Positions 23,702 to 33,222 of a stretch of DNA of 64,000 nucleotides are shown piece after piece. The position numbers and the translations under genes were made by a program. The notes beneath the pieces are model-generated. The model searched no databases and was not told the DNA's origin. It saw only the letters and a list, made by a program, of their open reading frames with translations. Every line of letters starts with the position of its first letter. Positions within the stretch are counted from its first letter, which is position 1. This stretch comes from Rhodalgimonas zhirmunskyi (GTDB lineage Bacteria; Pseudomonadota; Alphaproteobacteria; Rhodobacterales; Rhodobacteraceae): NCBI GenBank assembly GCA_030848925.1, contig JANFFA010000001.1:1240001-1304000 (forward strand). The letters are read 5' to 3'.

Positions 23702-25776
23702 ATCACCGCCTCCGCATGTCCCAGATTTTCACTTTGTTGCTCGACACCGCGGTCCACCGCGGGCGTATTGCGCACCAGCTCAAGCCATCTCTCATGCTCG
23801 CGCTGCACGACATCCGCCGGGATGACGTGGCCCGTGTCGGTCACGAAACTGCGCGCGATGACAACCGCCCAGATGCCGATGAACCCCGCCGCCACCATCC
23901 ACCAGATGTGCCATGTCAGGCCAAAGCCCAGCGCCAACGCCCCGACCCCGATCAGCGGAGCCATCGCGGAATGCGCGGGCAGGTGAATATCCTCGTAGCG
24001 CTCAGGCGGAAGATAGGCCGTGCCGTCGCGCTTTGCCTCAAGAAACGCCTCGCGCCCGTGCACCTCGGGGATCACCGCGAAATTCCATTCGGGCGCGGGG
24101 GCCGCGCTCATCCATTCCAGCGAATGCGCGTCCCACGGATCACCCGCAGGCACGCGCAACTGATCGCGGTGCTTCACACTCACCCAAAGCTGGACGAACA
24201 GCGCGATCAGCCCGCACAGGATCAGCAACGCCCCCCCGGCGGCCACGACAAGGTAGGGCAGGAATTCGGGTTGATACCACTCAAAACTGCGCCGCATCGC
24301 CCCCATCAGACCCAGCGCGTAAAGCGGCATGAAGGCCACGTAAAAGCCGATCGACCAGCACCAGAAGCTGATCTTGCCCCAGCGCTCATCCAGCCGGAAC
24401 CCGAACGCCTTGGGAAACCAGAACTGCATCGCCGCGATCATCCCGAACAGCAGCCCGGGGATCAGCATGTTGTGAAAATGCGCCACAAGGAACAGCGTGT
24501 TATGGGTGGCGAAATCCACCGTCGGATTGGCCAGCATCACACCGGTGATCCCGCCGACGACGAAGGTGACAAGGAACATCACCGAAAACAGCATCGCCGT
24601 GGTGAACCGCAACCGCCCGCGATACATCGTCAGCATCCAGTCATAGACCTTCACGCCCGTCGGCACGCCGATGGTCATGGTGGCAAAGCCGAACACCGCG
24701 TTCAGGTTGGCCGATTGCCCCATGGTGAAGAAGTGGTGCAGCCAGACGGTAAAACTCAGCACCGCGATCGCCATCGTCGCCCAGACAAGCGAGGTATAGC
24801 CATAAAGCCGCTTGCCCGAAAACACCGGGATCACCTCGGAAAACACGCCGAACGCGGGCAGGATCAGGATGTAAACCTCGGGGTGACCGAACAGCCAGAA
24901 CAGGTTGGCATAGTTCATCATGTCCCCGCCCTTGTCGGTGGTAAAGAAATGGAACCCCGCGTAGCGATCCAGCGCCAGCATCGCCGTGGCCGCGGTCAGC
25001 GGGATCATCGCGAAAATCATCAGGATCGCGGTGCAAAGCGTCGTCCATGTGAACAACGGCATCCGCATCAGCGTCATCCCCGGGGCGCGCTCCTTGTAGA
25101 TGGTGACGGCGAAGTTGATCCCCGAAAGCGTTGTCCCGATCGACGAAAGCGACACCGCCCAGATCCAGTAATCGACCCCCTCGCCAGGCGAAAAGCGAAT
25201 GCCTGTATAGGGCGGATAGGCGGTCCAGCCGCCGGTCTCGAACTGGCCAAACACCAGCGACACCATGACAAGGACCGCGCCCGCCGTGGTCAGGGCAAGG
25301 CTCACCGCGTTCATCACCGGGAACGACACGTCGCGCGCGCCGATCTGCTGCGGCATGACATAGTTAATCACCCCGGTCAGGAACGGCATCGCCATGAAAA
25401 AGATCATGATCGTGCCGTGGGTCGAAAAAAGCTGCCCGAAGTGATCCGCGCTCAGGAAACCCGGGTCATTGACGGCAACCGCCTGTTGCAGGCGCATCAC
25501 CACCGCCTCGGCCACGGCGCGCGCCAGCATGACAAGCGCCACGACGACATACATGATGCCGATCTTCTTGTGATCGGGGCTCGTCAGCCAATCGCGCCAC
25601 AAGGGCCGCCACCACCCCTTCACCGTCAACAGCCACACCAGCCAGAGCCCGCCAAGGATCACCATCAACGCCGCCCCCGCAGCAATCTCTTCCGAGGCCG
25701 AAGGACTCTCGAAGGCGTGGAAAAACACCAGCGAGTTCCATTTCAGGTTTCCGAATATCCAATACCAGTCGCTCAT
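23698..25776 (-). CDS. cyoB: Cytochrome bo3-type ubiquinol oxidase subunit I
   Basis: The 692-residue heme-copper oxidase subunit I oxidises ubiquinol and reduces oxygen while pumping protons. Visible landmarks are the heme ligand region FFSTHGTIMIFFMAMPF, the CuB/crosslinked histidine segment FGHPEVYILILPAFG, WLHHFFTMG, and VAHFHNMLIPG near the heme ligands. The N-terminal extra helix and long C-terminal tail fit CyoB rather than CoxA. The operon order cyoABCD is standard; cyoE is not in the window. Confidence 0.97.
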   Translation of the reverse strand: MSDWYWIFGNLKWNSLVFFHAFESPSASEEIAAGAALMVILGGLWLVWLLTVKGWWRPLWRDWLTSPDHKKIGIMYVVVALVMLARAVAEAVVMRLQQAVAVNDPGFLSADHFGQLFSTHGTIMIFFMAMPFLTGVINYVMPQQIGARDVSFPVMNAVSLALTTAGAVLVMVSLVFGQFETGGWTAYPPYTGIRFSPGEGVDYWIWAVSLSSIGTTLSGINFAVTIYKERAPGMTLMRMPLFTWTTLCTAILMIFAMIPLTAATAMLALDRYAGFHFFTTDKGGDMMNYANLFWLFGHPEVYILILPAFGVFSEVIPVFSGKRLYGYTSLVWATMAIAVLSFTVWLHHFFTMGQSANLNAVFGFATMTIGVPTGVKVYDWMLTMYRGRLRFTTAMLFSVMFLVTFVVGGITGVMLANPTVDFATHNTLFLVAHFHNMLIPGLLFGMIAAMQFWFPKAFGFRLDERWGKISFWCWSIGFYVAFMPLYALGLMGAMRRSFEWYQPEFLPYLVVAAGGALLILCGLIALFVQLWVSVKHRDQLRVPAGDPWDAHSLEWMSAAPAPEWNFAVIPEVHGREAFLEAKRDGTAYLPPERYEDIHLPAHSAMAPLIGVGALALGFGLTWHIWWMVAAGFIGIWAVVIARSFVTDTGHVIPADVVQREHERWLELVRNTPAVDRGVEQQSENLGHAEAVI

Positions 25777-26645
25777 ATTCCACAGGTTCCCTTCACCATG
25801 GCTTGCTCCACGACGCCCTCGAAGGCCCCGTCAGGCGCGGTTGAAAACAGGTCTGGCGCTTCTGGCACCGATGGCACCTGCAAGGCTGCAAGCATCTTTT
25901 CGTCAAGCGCGGGCGCGCCGCTGTCCTTCACATGCGTGACCCACGCGTCAAAGCTCGCCTCGGGCACGACATGCACGTCGAAATGCTGATCGGTGAAGTT
26001 GTTGCCGTTATACTGGGTGTTCAACCCGATATAATCGCCCGCCACATCGCCCTTCAGGTTCTGCTTGGTGATCATCCCGGGCATGGCATAAATTTGCCCG
26101 CCCAGCTTCGGGATCAGGAAACTTTGCAGCACCGAAGCGCTGGTCAACTCGAACTCCACCGGCCGATTCACCGGCAGGTAAAGCGCGTTTACCGTCGATA
26201 CCCCCTGCTCGGGATAAAGAAACAGCCACTTCCAATCATAGCCGATCACCTGGATCTGCATCGGCTCGCCGCCCGGCAGCGGCTTGTAGGGGTCCATCTC
26301 GACGGTCTCGACCCAAAGGTTATATCCAAGCACCCCGACGATGATCACCGGCAGGCCCCAGATCAGAACCTCGAACTGGTTCGAATGGGTCCAGTCGGGC
26401 CGATAGTCCCCCGCACCGCGATACCGATAGCGCCACAGGATCAGCGGCAAGAGCACGAACAGCGGCACCACCACCGGCATCATCCACCATAGGATCGACC
26501 AGAGGTGATCCCGCTGCGCCGCCGCTACCGGCCCCGCCGGGTTGATGAAACCCAGGTCGGCGCACCCCGCCAAGGACAAGGCGGCCAGCAGAAGCGCCCC
26601 CGCGCGCGCCGCCCCGCCACTGTTCAGATATCTCGCTAGCCTCAT
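25773..26645 (-). CDS. cyoA: Cytochrome bo3-type quinol oxidase subunit II
   Basis: The 290-residue subunit II is a lipoprotein: LSLAGC gives lipidation at Cys28. Two membrane helices follow (SILWWMMPVVVPLFVLLPLILW, FEVLIWGLPVIIVGVLGYNL), then a periplasmic cupredoxin domain. The domain includes IGYDWKWLFLYPEQG, with no CuA ligand set, as expected for a quinol oxidase. The C-terminal COX_ARM-like tail ends ...VKGTCGI. It is the first gene of cyoABCD. The nearby hairpin 26696-26722 lies upstream. Confidence 0.95.
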   Translation of the reverse strand: MRLARYLNSGGAARAGALLLAALSLAGCADLGFINPAGPVAAAQRDHLWSILWWMMPVVVPLFVLLPLILWRYRYRGAGDYRPDWTHSNQFEVLIWGLPVIIVGVLGYNLWVETVEMDPYKPLPGGEPMQIQVIGYDWKWLFLYPEQGVSTVNALYLPVNRPVEFELTSASVLQSFLIPKLGGQIYAMPGMITKQNLKGDVAGDYIGLNTQYNGNNFTDQHFDVHVVPEASFDAWVTHVKDSGAPALDEKMLAALQVPSVPEAPDLFSTAPDGAFEGVVEQAMVKGTCGI

Positions 26646-26648
26646 GTC

Positions 26649-26873
26649 TTATCCATCTCCCAAGGCCACACCCGCTCGGCGCTGTTCACAAAAAGAAAGG
26701 GCCCGCGCGATGCGGGCCCTTTTCTCTTTTCTCTCCTGCGCCTGTTCCGCTTGGAACCGACGCAGGGTTTCGATGTCGTCGCAGTCGTCCACCACCTCTT
26801 GCACCAACACGTTCTCGCGGATCACACGATCCTGCTCGAAACACTGCATCAGGGATTTGGACGAGACGTACAT
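26649..26873 (-). CDS. Possible small charged protein upstream of cyoA
   Basis: A 74-codon frame begins MYVSSKSLMQCFEQD and is rich in Asp, Glu, Arg and Gln (DDCDDIETLRRFQAEQAQERKE), with coiled-coil-like composition and G/C-biased third positions. Its last third runs through the hairpin at 26696-26722, which would be unusual for a real gene, and no good ribosome site precedes the ATG. It could be a real short protein ending in the hairpin, or a chance frame. Low confidence. Confidence 0.25.
   Translation of the reverse strand: MYVSSKSLMQCFEQDRVIRENVLVQEVVDDCDDIETLRRFQAEQAQERKEKRARIARALSFCEQRRAGVALGDG
26696..26722. terminator. Bidirectional terminator-like hairpin upstream of cyoA
   Basis: AAAGGGCCCGC (26696-26706) pairs perfectly with GCGGGCCCTTT (26712-26722) around a 5-base loop, with A-rich sequence on the left and T-rich on the right, so it can terminate on either strand. 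It isolates cyoA from anything transcribed from the right. Confidence 0.75.
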
Positions 26874-26958
26874 GATCCATCAACGGATTCGCCTTTGCGA
26901 TGGTTCCAAGGGTGCGACAATCTGTCAGGAATTTCTCGTCCACCACACGCAGCGCGCC

Positions 26959-27007
26959 AAAGCGTCCCTGCGCGCCGGGGTGGGTGGGAGGCGCGCAGGG
27001 ACGCTTT
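26959..27007. terminator. Perfect 18-bp inverted repeat, terminator of the cytosine-deaminase-like gene
   Basis: AAAGCGTCCCTGCGCGCC (26959-26976) and its exact reverse complement (26990-27007) are separated by 13 bases. The outer T/A-run fits a bidirectional Rho-independent terminator. It lies 21 bases past the minus-strand stop at 27029. The stretch 26723-26958 otherwise holds only the doubtful small frame. Confidence 0.8.
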
Positions 27008-27028
27008 AACCATCCGCCATCGCGGCAC

Positions 27029-28300
27029 TCAGCGGCGTCGGCGCACCTCACCCGGCCGCCCGGTCAGGTCAAGCCGCGCATCGCCGCGCGCCGTGCGTGA
27101 CACGATCCGCCCTTTCGACACCACGGCAAGTCGCGCCGGGCGTAGCCGCAGCGCCTCGACCGGATCCGCGGCATCCAGCACGACGAGCGAGGCAAGCGCG
27201 CCCTTGTGCAGACCATAGTCCCCAAGCCCGATGATCGCGGCATTGGTCTCGGTCACCATCTCGAAACAGCGCGCCATCTCATCCGGGTGGGTCATCTGCG
27301 CCACGTGCAGCCCCATGAAGGCCACGTCCAACATGTCCGCCGTGCCCAGCGAATACCACGGGTCAAGCACGCAATCCTGCCCCCAGCCCACCGGAATGCC
27401 CAACGCCTGCATTTCCTTCACCCGCGTCAGCCCGCGCCGCTTGGGGAAGGTATCGTGCCGCCCCTGAAGCGTGATGTTGATCAGCGGATTGGGCACCGCC
27501 GCCAGCCCCGCCTCGGCCATCAGCGGCAACAGCTTCGAAACATAGTAATTATCCATCGAATGCATCGAAGTCAGGTGCGATCCCACCACCCGCCCCTGAA
27601 GGCCCAGCCGCTGCGCCTCATAGGCCAACGTTTCAACGTGGCGGCTCATCGGGTCATCCGTCTCGTCACAATGCAGGTCCACGGGCAGCCCGCGCTCGGC
27701 GGCAATCTCGCACAGGTCCCGGACCGAGACGCGCCCCTCTTCCATCGTGCGCTCGAAATGCGGAATGCCGCCCACCACGTCCACACCCATGTCGAGCGCG
27801 CGGATCAGGTTCTCGCGCCCCGTCGGGCTGCGATACAAACCATCCTGCGGAAAGGCCACGAGTTGCAAATCGAGATACGGTTTCACCCGCTCCCTCACCT
27901 CAAGCATCGCCGTCACGGTGTTCAGGTGATCCGGCGTCGTATCGACATGGGACCGGATCGCCAGCAAGCCCATCGACACCGCCCAGTCGCAATAGCGCAG
28001 CGCGCGCTCGACCATCTCGTCGACCGTGGCGATCTCACGCAGCTCGCCCCAAAGCCCGATCCCTTCCAGCAGCGTGCCGCTCGCGTTCAGCCGTGGCAGA
28101 CCATAGCTCAGCGTCGCATCAAGGTGGAAATGTGGGTCCACGAAGGGCGGCGCAACCAGATCGCCCGCCGCCTCGATCACCTCGCCCACCTCGGCCCCCT
28201 CAAGCGCGCCAATCGCCGCGATCCGGTCACCCCGAATGCCGATATCGGCCACCTGCCCATCGGGCAGCGTGCCGCCCTTCACCACAAGATCGAACATCAT
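27029..28300 (-). CDS. Cytosine-deaminase-like amidohydrolase
   Basis: The 423-residue metal-dependent hydrolase of the CodA type starts MMFDLVVKGGTLPDGQVADI. Metal and substrate positions seen are HFHLD (start of the barrel), AIRSHVDTTPDHL, LHCDETDDP, VGSHLTSMHS and GQDCVLDPWYSLG, the last typical of cytosine deaminase. It hydrolyses cytosine or a related pyrimidine, releasing ammonia. The start overlaps the upstream permease stop (ATGA), tying it to the importer operon, so it probably acts on the imported nucleobase. Confidence 0.88.
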   Translation of the reverse strand: MMFDLVVKGGTLPDGQVADIGIRGDRIAAIGALEGAEVGEVIEAAGDLVAPPFVDPHFHLDATLSYGLPRLNASGTLLEGIGLWGELREIATVDEMVERALRYCDWAVSMGLLAIRSHVDTTPDHLNTVTAMLEVRERVKPYLDLQLVAFPQDGLYRSPTGRENLIRALDMGVDVVGGIPHFERTMEEGRVSVRDLCEIAAERGLPVDLHCDETDDPMSRHVETLAYEAQRLGLQGRVVGSHLTSMHSMDNYYVSKLLPLMAEAGLAAVPNPLINITLQGRHDTFPKRRGLTRVKEMQALGIPVGWGQDCVLDPWYSLGTADMLDVAFMGLHVAQMTHPDEMARCFEMVTETNAAIIGLGDYGLHKGALASLVVLDAADPVEALRLRPARLAVVSKGRIVSRTARGDARLDLTGRPGEVRRRR

Positions 28301-29241
28301 CTCTCTCCCTTGTTGAACGGCACCATCAGCGCCTTTGGCACCTCGGCGCGCCGCGACATCACCACCAGCGCAAGGATCGACAAAACGTAAGGCATCATCA
28401 GGAACACCTGATAGGGCACCACCTGCCCCATTGGCGTCTGTTGCAGCCGGATCTGAAACGCATCGAAGGCGGCAAAAAGCAACGCGCCCAGCAATGCCTT
28501 GCCCGGCTTCCATGCGCCGAAAACCACCAGCGCGATACAGATCCAGCCGCGCCCGTTGACCATCTCGAAGAAAAAGCTGTCAAACGCCGACAGGGTCAGG
28601 AACGCGCCCCCCACCGCCATCAGCCCCGACCCGACGATCACCGCGCCCATGCGGATGCCCGTCACCGAAAGCCCCTGCGCCGCCACCGCCGCCGGGCTTT
28701 CCCCCGCCGCCCGCACGGCAAGGCCCAGCGGCGTGCGATACAGCACCCACGCCACCAGCGCCACCACCACGAACCCCGCATAGGTCAGCGCCGTCTGGCT
28801 GAACAGCGCCTCGCCCAAGAACGGGATTTGCGACAGGCCGGGAATGTCCAGCGGCTGAAACGCCTCGATCTTGGGCGGCGAAGACACCTCGGGCAGCACC
28901 ACGCGATAGGTGTAGAAGGTCAGCGACGTGGCCAGCAGGGTCATCCCCACGCCGACCACATGCTGTGACAGGCCAAACGGCACCGACAGCACCGAATGCA
29001 CAAGGCCCAGCCCCATCCCGGTCAGCATCGCCACCGCCACGCCACCCCACAGCGGCAGCCCGGCCCAGACCGCGATCCAGCCGGCAAAGGCCCCGGCCAC
29101 CATGATCCCCTCGATGCCAAGGTTCAGCACCCCGGCGCGCTCACAGATCAGCTCGCCCATCGTGGCAAAGATCAGCGGCGAAGCAATGCGCAGCACCGCG
29201 GCCCAGAAGCTGGCGGATACGAAGATGTCGAAAAGGTCCAT
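28297..29241 (-). CDS. BMP-family ABC importer permease 2 (NupQ/YufQ-like)
   Basis: A 314-residue inner-membrane permease of the branched-chain/BmpA-partner type, with about 8-10 hydrophobic segments. MGELICERAGVLNLGIEGIMVAGAF is the diagnostic stretch of nucleoside ABC permeases, and it ends VVMSRRAEVPKALMVPFNK. It abuts permease 1 by one base and overlaps the deaminase gene. Nucleoside or nucleobase transport is inferred from the family and the deaminase neighbour. Confidence 0.9.
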   Translation of the reverse strand: MDLFDIFVSASFWAAVLRIASPLIFATMGELICERAGVLNLGIEGIMVAGAFAGWIAVWAGLPLWGGVAVAMLTGMGLGLVHSVLSVPFGLSQHVVGVGMTLLATSLTFYTYRVVLPEVSSPPKIEAFQPLDIPGLSQIPFLGEALFSQTALTYAGFVVVALVAWVLYRTPLGLAVRAAGESPAAVAAQGLSVTGIRMGAVIVGSGLMAVGGAFLTLSAFDSFFFEMVNGRGWICIALVVFGAWKPGKALLGALLFAAFDAFQIRLQQTPMGQVVPYQVFLMMPYVLSILALVVMSRRAEVPKALMVPFNKGER

Positions 29242-30296
29242 CAGTCCCGCCTCACCCTGAATTTCGTCAGCAAGATCGCCAGCACCATCAACAAAAGCGC
29301 CGAGGCCAGCATGATATCGGCCAGATAGGTCGGCACGCCAGCGGCGCGGCTCATGCTGTCGGCGCCGACAAATATCGCCGCCACGAACAGCGCCGCCAAA
29401 ACCACGCCCAGCGGGTTGAGCAGCGCCAGCATCGCCACCACGATGCCGGTATAGCCGAACCCGGGCGAAATATCCTTGGTCAGCGCGCCCTTCATGCCCG
29501 CCACTTCCGAAAACCCGGCCAGCGCCGCCAGCCCGCCCGAAATCAGCGCCGTCTTAAGGATCACGGCGGTGACGGGAATACCGGCAAAGCGCGCCGCGTC
29601 CACGTTCTGACCAACCGCGCGCATCTCGTATCCCAGCGTCGTGCGCCGCTCGATCACCCAGACCGTGACGGCGGCAATCAGGCCCAGCGCAAAGCCCCAG
29701 TGCAGACGCAGCCCCTCGATGATCCGGGGCAGGCGTGCCTCGGGGATCAGCCGCGCCGACTTGGGCCAGCCCATGCCCATCGGGTCCTTCAACGGCCCTT
29801 CCAGAAGGTAGCCCACGAACAGCAAAAAGATGAAGTTGAACAGCAGCGTGGTGACAACCTCATCCACCCCCAACCTCACCTTCAGGATCGCGGGCACCAG
29901 CAGCACCAGCGCCCCGGCCAGCATCGCCGCCAGCCCCACCATCGGCAACAGCGCCCAACTGGGCCACGCCAGCGCGCCGGTGCCCAGAACGGCCGTCATC
30001 ACCGCGCCTGCGTAAAGCTGCGCCTCGGCCCCGATGTTCCACAGCTTGGCGCGAAACGCCACGGCCACGGCCAGCCCTGTAAAGATCAACGGCGTCGCCC
30101 GGTTCAGCGTTTCCAGCACCGCGAATTTCGACCCGAACGCACCCTTCAGGATCAGTCCGAACACCGAAAACGGATTGCCCCCCGCGATCATCGCCAGTAG
30201 CGCCCCGATCACGAAGGTCCCCGCAATCGCCAGCGCAGGCAGGCCCGCCCGGCGCGCCAGCCCCGGCGCTTCGATCGGTTCAAGCCGCATCGTCAT
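29241..30296 (-). CDS. BMP-family ABC importer permease 1 (NupP/YufP-like)
   Basis: The 351-residue permease has about nine hydrophobic segments and the family landmarks TPLIFTGLAVAVAFRAKLWNIG and GVDEVVTTLLFNFIFLLFVG. It ends with a basic tail LLTKFRVRRD. The start overlaps the ATPase stop by 17 bases, so the two are translationally coupled. It forms the channel with permease 2. Confidence 0.9.
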   Translation of the reverse strand: MTMRLEPIEAPGLARRAGLPALAIAGTFVIGALLAMIAGGNPFSVFGLILKGAFGSKFAVLETLNRATPLIFTGLAVAVAFRAKLWNIGAEAQLYAGAVMTAVLGTGALAWPSWALLPMVGLAAMLAGALVLLVPAILKVRLGVDEVVTTLLFNFIFLLFVGYLLEGPLKDPMGMGWPKSARLIPEARLPRIIEGLRLHWGFALGLIAAVTVWVIERRTTLGYEMRAVGQNVDAARFAGIPVTAVILKTALISGGLAALAGFSEVAGMKGALTKDISPGFGYTGIVVAMLALLNPLGVVLAALFVAAIFVGADSMSRAAGVPTYLADIMLASALLLMVLAILLTKFRVRRD

Positions 30297-31818
30297 ACCC
30301 CTTCCCGGCCATCCACTGACCCAGTTCCTCGGGCCGCATCGTGCCGCGCGCGAACGCCGGGCTAAGGCGGCCTTCGGAAATCACGTGGATCACGTCCGAC
30401 AGGCGCATGATCTCGTCCAGATCTTCCGAGATGAGCAGCACCGCCGCCCCGCGCGCACGTGCCTCAAGCAGCTGGGAATGCACGTAATTCACCGCGCCGA
30501 TGTCCAAACCGCGCACCGGCTGGTTGGCCAGAATCACCTTGGGCGCGCCTTCCAAAACCCGGCCAAGGATCAGCTTTTGCATGTTCCCGCCCGACAGCAG
30601 GCGAATACGTTGCTCCGGCCCGTGACAGCGCACGTCATAGCCCTTGATCAGGCCCTCGGCAAAGGCCCGCGCGCCGCGCCAGTCCATCCAGCCGCCGCGC
30701 GAAAATTCACTCTTGTAGCGTTCAAGGATCGCGTTCTCGGTCAGGTCGAAATCGGCGATCGTGCCGGTCTTGTGCCGGTCCTCGGGAATGCGCGCGATGC
30801 CATGGCCCACCGCCGCGCGCGGGCTCCATGTGCGCAGGGCCTCACCGGCAATCTCAAGCACGCCCTCGTCCGGCGCGCGCAGGCCCGAAATCAGGTCCGA
30901 CAGCGCCGCCTGCCCGTTGCCCGACACCCCCGCCAGCCCGGTGATCTGCCCGGCCCGCAGGTCGAGATCGATCCCCTTCAAACCCGGCGTCGTGCCCTCA
31001 CCCGCCAGCCGTACGGCCCGCAGGGACAACAGCGCCGCCCCCGCCGCGCCTTCGCTCGGCTCGGGCGCTGAAACCTCGGCCCCCACCATCAGCGCGGCCA
31101 GTTCTTCGCGGTTGGTGTCGCCCACCGCGCGTTCTGCCACCAGCTTGCCGTGGCGCAGAACCAGCACCCGGTCGGCAATCGCCATCACCTCGTGCAGCTT
31201 GTGGGAAATGAACACCACCGACATGCCCAGCCCGATCGCCTCGCGCAGGGTGGCGAAAAGCGCATCGGTTTCCTGCGGCGTCAGCACCGCCGTCGGCTCG
31301 TCCAGGATCAGGATCCGCGCATCGCGGTAAAGCGCCTTCAGGATCTCGACCCGCTGGCGTTCCCCCACGGTCAGGCGGCCCACCTTGGCGTCGGGATCGA
31401 CATGCAGGTGAAACCGCGCCGACAACTCGCGCAGCTTGGCCTTGGCCGCGCGCGCATTCAACGCGGGCGCGCTCAGCGCATCGACCCCCAGCACGACATT
31501 TTCCCAAACCCGCAAGTTATCGGCCAGCGTGAAATGCTGGTGCACCATGCCGACGCCGCGATCCAGCGCGGCGCGCGGATTGCCCGGCGGCAAGGGCGCG
31601 CCGAACAGTTCTACCTCGCCCTCGTCGGCGGTGTATTGGCCGAACAGGATGTTCATCAGCGTGGTCTTGCCCGCGCCGTTTTCACCCAGCAGCGCGATCA
31701 CCTCACCGCGATGAAGGTCAAACGACACATCCTCGTTGGCCGTGACTGGCCCGAACCGCTTGGTGATATGGGAAAGGCGCAGGACAACCTGCCCTGCGCC
31801 CTGATCTTGCGTGGTCAT
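30280..31818 (-). CDS. BMP-family ABC importer ATPase with two nucleotide-binding domains (NupO/YufO-like)
   Basis: The 512-residue protein is a fused double ATPase as usual for sugar and nucleoside importers. The first domain has Walker A GENGAGKTT and Walker B ILILDEPTAVL; the second has a degenerate P-loop GVSGNGQAAL and signature-like LLSGGNMQKLILGR. It starts immediately after the binding-protein stop (TAAATG). It energises the importer; the second domain is likely catalytically weak, as in relatives. Confidence 0.93.
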   Translation of the reverse strand: MTTQDQGAGQVVLRLSHITKRFGPVTANEDVSFDLHRGEVIALLGENGAGKTTLMNILFGQYTADEGEVELFGAPLPPGNPRAALDRGVGMVHQHFTLADNLRVWENVVLGVDALSAPALNARAAKAKLRELSARFHLHVDPDAKVGRLTVGERQRVEILKALYRDARILILDEPTAVLTPQETDALFATLREAIGLGMSVVFISHKLHEVMAIADRVLVLRHGKLVAERAVGDTNREELAALMVGAEVSAPEPSEGAAGAALLSLRAVRLAGEGTTPGLKGIDLDLRAGQITGLAGVSGNGQAALSDLISGLRAPDEGVLEIAGEALRTWSPRAAVGHGIARIPEDRHKTGTIADFDLTENAILERYKSEFSRGGWMDWRGARAFAEGLIKGYDVRCHGPEQRIRLLSGGNMQKLILGRVLEGAPKVILANQPVRGLDIGAVNYVHSQLLEARARGAAVLLISEDLDEIMRLSDVIHVISEGRLSPAFARGTMRPEELGQWMAGKGYDDAA

Positions 31819-32835
31819 TTACGACGATTTCGGCTCGGCGTCGTTGATCTCGACCATGTAGTCGCCGCTCTTGATCGCCGCCGTTTTCGCATCGACCATC
31901 TCGACCGCCGCGGCCGGGATCTTGCCCTCGAACGTGCCATAAGGCGCCAGCGAACAGCCGCCTTCCTTCATGAAGGAATAGATGCCGTAATCCTCGGCGG
32001 CGAATTCGCCCGCCTTCACCTTGGCAATCGCCGTGTCCAGCGTCGGCTCGAAATGCCAGATTGCCGAGGCGACGACCGTGTCGGGATAATCCGGCTGCGT
32101 GTCGATCACGTTGCCGATGGCAAGAATGCCCTTTTCCTTGGCCGCATCCGACACACCGAAGCGTTCGGCATAAAGCAGATCTGCACCGTTCTCGATCATC
32201 GCAAAGGCGGTTTCCTTGGCCTTGGGCGGATCGAACCACGAGCCGATGAAGCTGACCTGAAACTTGATGTCGGGGTTCATTTCCTTGGCGCCCGCCATGA
32301 AGGCATGCATCAGGCGGTTGACCTCGGGAATCGGAAAGCCGCCGACCATGCCGATGTTGCCGGTTTCGGTCATCGCGCCCGCGATGATGCCCGACAGGTA
32401 AGCCGCGTCCTGAATATAGTTGTCGAAGGTCGCCAGATTCGGCAGCGCCGGGTCGGATTTGAAGGACGACCCCATCAGGAAGGCGGTGTCGGGATAATCC
32501 GGGATCACCTCGCGCGCCTCGGCCTCGACGCCGAAAATCTCACCGATGATGAGGTCATTCCCGCCTTCGGCATATTCGCGCATCACGCGCGGATAGTCGG
32601 TATTCGCGGTGTTTTCCGAGAAGGTATATTCGATCTCGCCGCGCTCTTGCGCCGCCAGTGCCGCGATGTGAATCCGGCTGACCCACTGCTGCTCGACCGG
32701 CACTGTATAGATGCCCGCCACCTTCAGCTTGCCCCCGTGGCTGGCCGCGCGCGCGCCCAGTGGAAGCGTGGCCACCGCACCCGCGGCAAGCCCCGCGCCC
32801 AGAAGCCCACGGCGCGAAATTTTGGAAGTCGACAT
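31819..32835 (-). CDS. BMP family substrate-binding protein (nucleobase/nucleoside)
   Basis: A 338-residue periplasmic protein with a Tat signal (SKISRRGLLGAGLAAG). The mature domain (KLKVAGIYTVPVEQQWVSRI, then AILIIGEIF-like NDLIIGEIFGVEAEA and MVGGFPIPEVNRLMHAFMAG) is the BMP/Med lipoprotein family fold, here without lipidation. Start ATG 32835 follows GGGGGATTG. It leads the five-gene operon binding protein, ATPase, two permeases and deaminase. A small GGGGC/GCCCC hairpin lies at 32861-32875 in its leader. Confidence 0.9.
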   Translation of the reverse strand: MSTSKISRRGLLGAGLAAGAVATLPLGARAASHGGKLKVAGIYTVPVEQQWVSRIHIAALAAQERGEIEYTFSENTANTDYPRVMREYAEGGNDLIIGEIFGVEAEAREVIPDYPDTAFLMGSSFKSDPALPNLATFDNYIQDAAYLSGIIAGAMTETGNIGMVGGFPIPEVNRLMHAFMAGAKEMNPDIKFQVSFIGSWFDPPKAKETAFAMIENGADLLYAERFGVSDAAKEKGILAIGNVIDTQPDYPDTVVASAIWHFEPTLDTAIAKVKAGEFAAEDYGIYSFMKEGGCSLAPYGTFEGKIPAAAVEMVDAKTAAIKSGDYMVEINDAEPKSS

Positions 32836-33222
32836 GTTCAATCCCCCTGTTTGATAGTTCGGGGCGTCATGCCCCTGAACCAAATGGTCAAAAGTGCCGC
32901 ACCCCGACTGGCAAGCACCACAAGACGCGCCACCCGGGCGCACGTGCATCTGCTTAATAATGAGGCGCAATCCTTCGTATACGCACAATTGTTAGCCCGA
33001 TTCTCCGCGCTTAGGCCAGTAAATGCCGCCTTATTCCGCGATCAGGCGAGGCGACATGCCCAATTCGCTTGCACATCCGTGGCCGCGAACAGAAAATCAT
33101 TGCAACGTATCGGGCCTTTCATGCGTTGATACCGAAAGGCGCGCCCAACGCGGGCCGCCGGGAACAGTCATAAAATCCGGTCGCAAGACCGGAGACCTGC
33201 GGGGGACAACCAGATCACGGAC
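32836..33222. promoter_or_regulatory. Divergent control region between the nucleobase importer and Anbu operons
   Basis: This 387-base gap has no supported gene. Hairpin GGGGC/GCCCC at 32861-32875 lies in the minus-strand leader. On the plus side TCCGGTC (33176-33182) pairs with GACCGGA (33187-33193) just before GGGGGAC and the ATG at 33223. A/T-rich patches near 32948-32995 and 33160-33175 are candidate promoters. No purine or pyrimidine riboswitch consensus was found. Confidence 0.45.

Noticed and set aside
23509-25989. An 826-codon plus-strand frame across cyoC, cyoB and cyoA
   Set aside because: It is rich in His, Arg, Gln and Pro, the signature of an antisense frame to high-GC membrane genes, and it crosses well-supported genes.
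31150-33129. A 659-codon plus-strand frame across the BMP importer genes
   Set aside because: It is antisense to the binding protein and ATPase, both with clear motifs.
32836-33222. A possible purine or nucleobase riboswitch before the BMP importer
   Set aside because: No conserved purine, PreQ1 or 2'-deoxyguanosine aptamer sequence was seen; only short hairpins are present.
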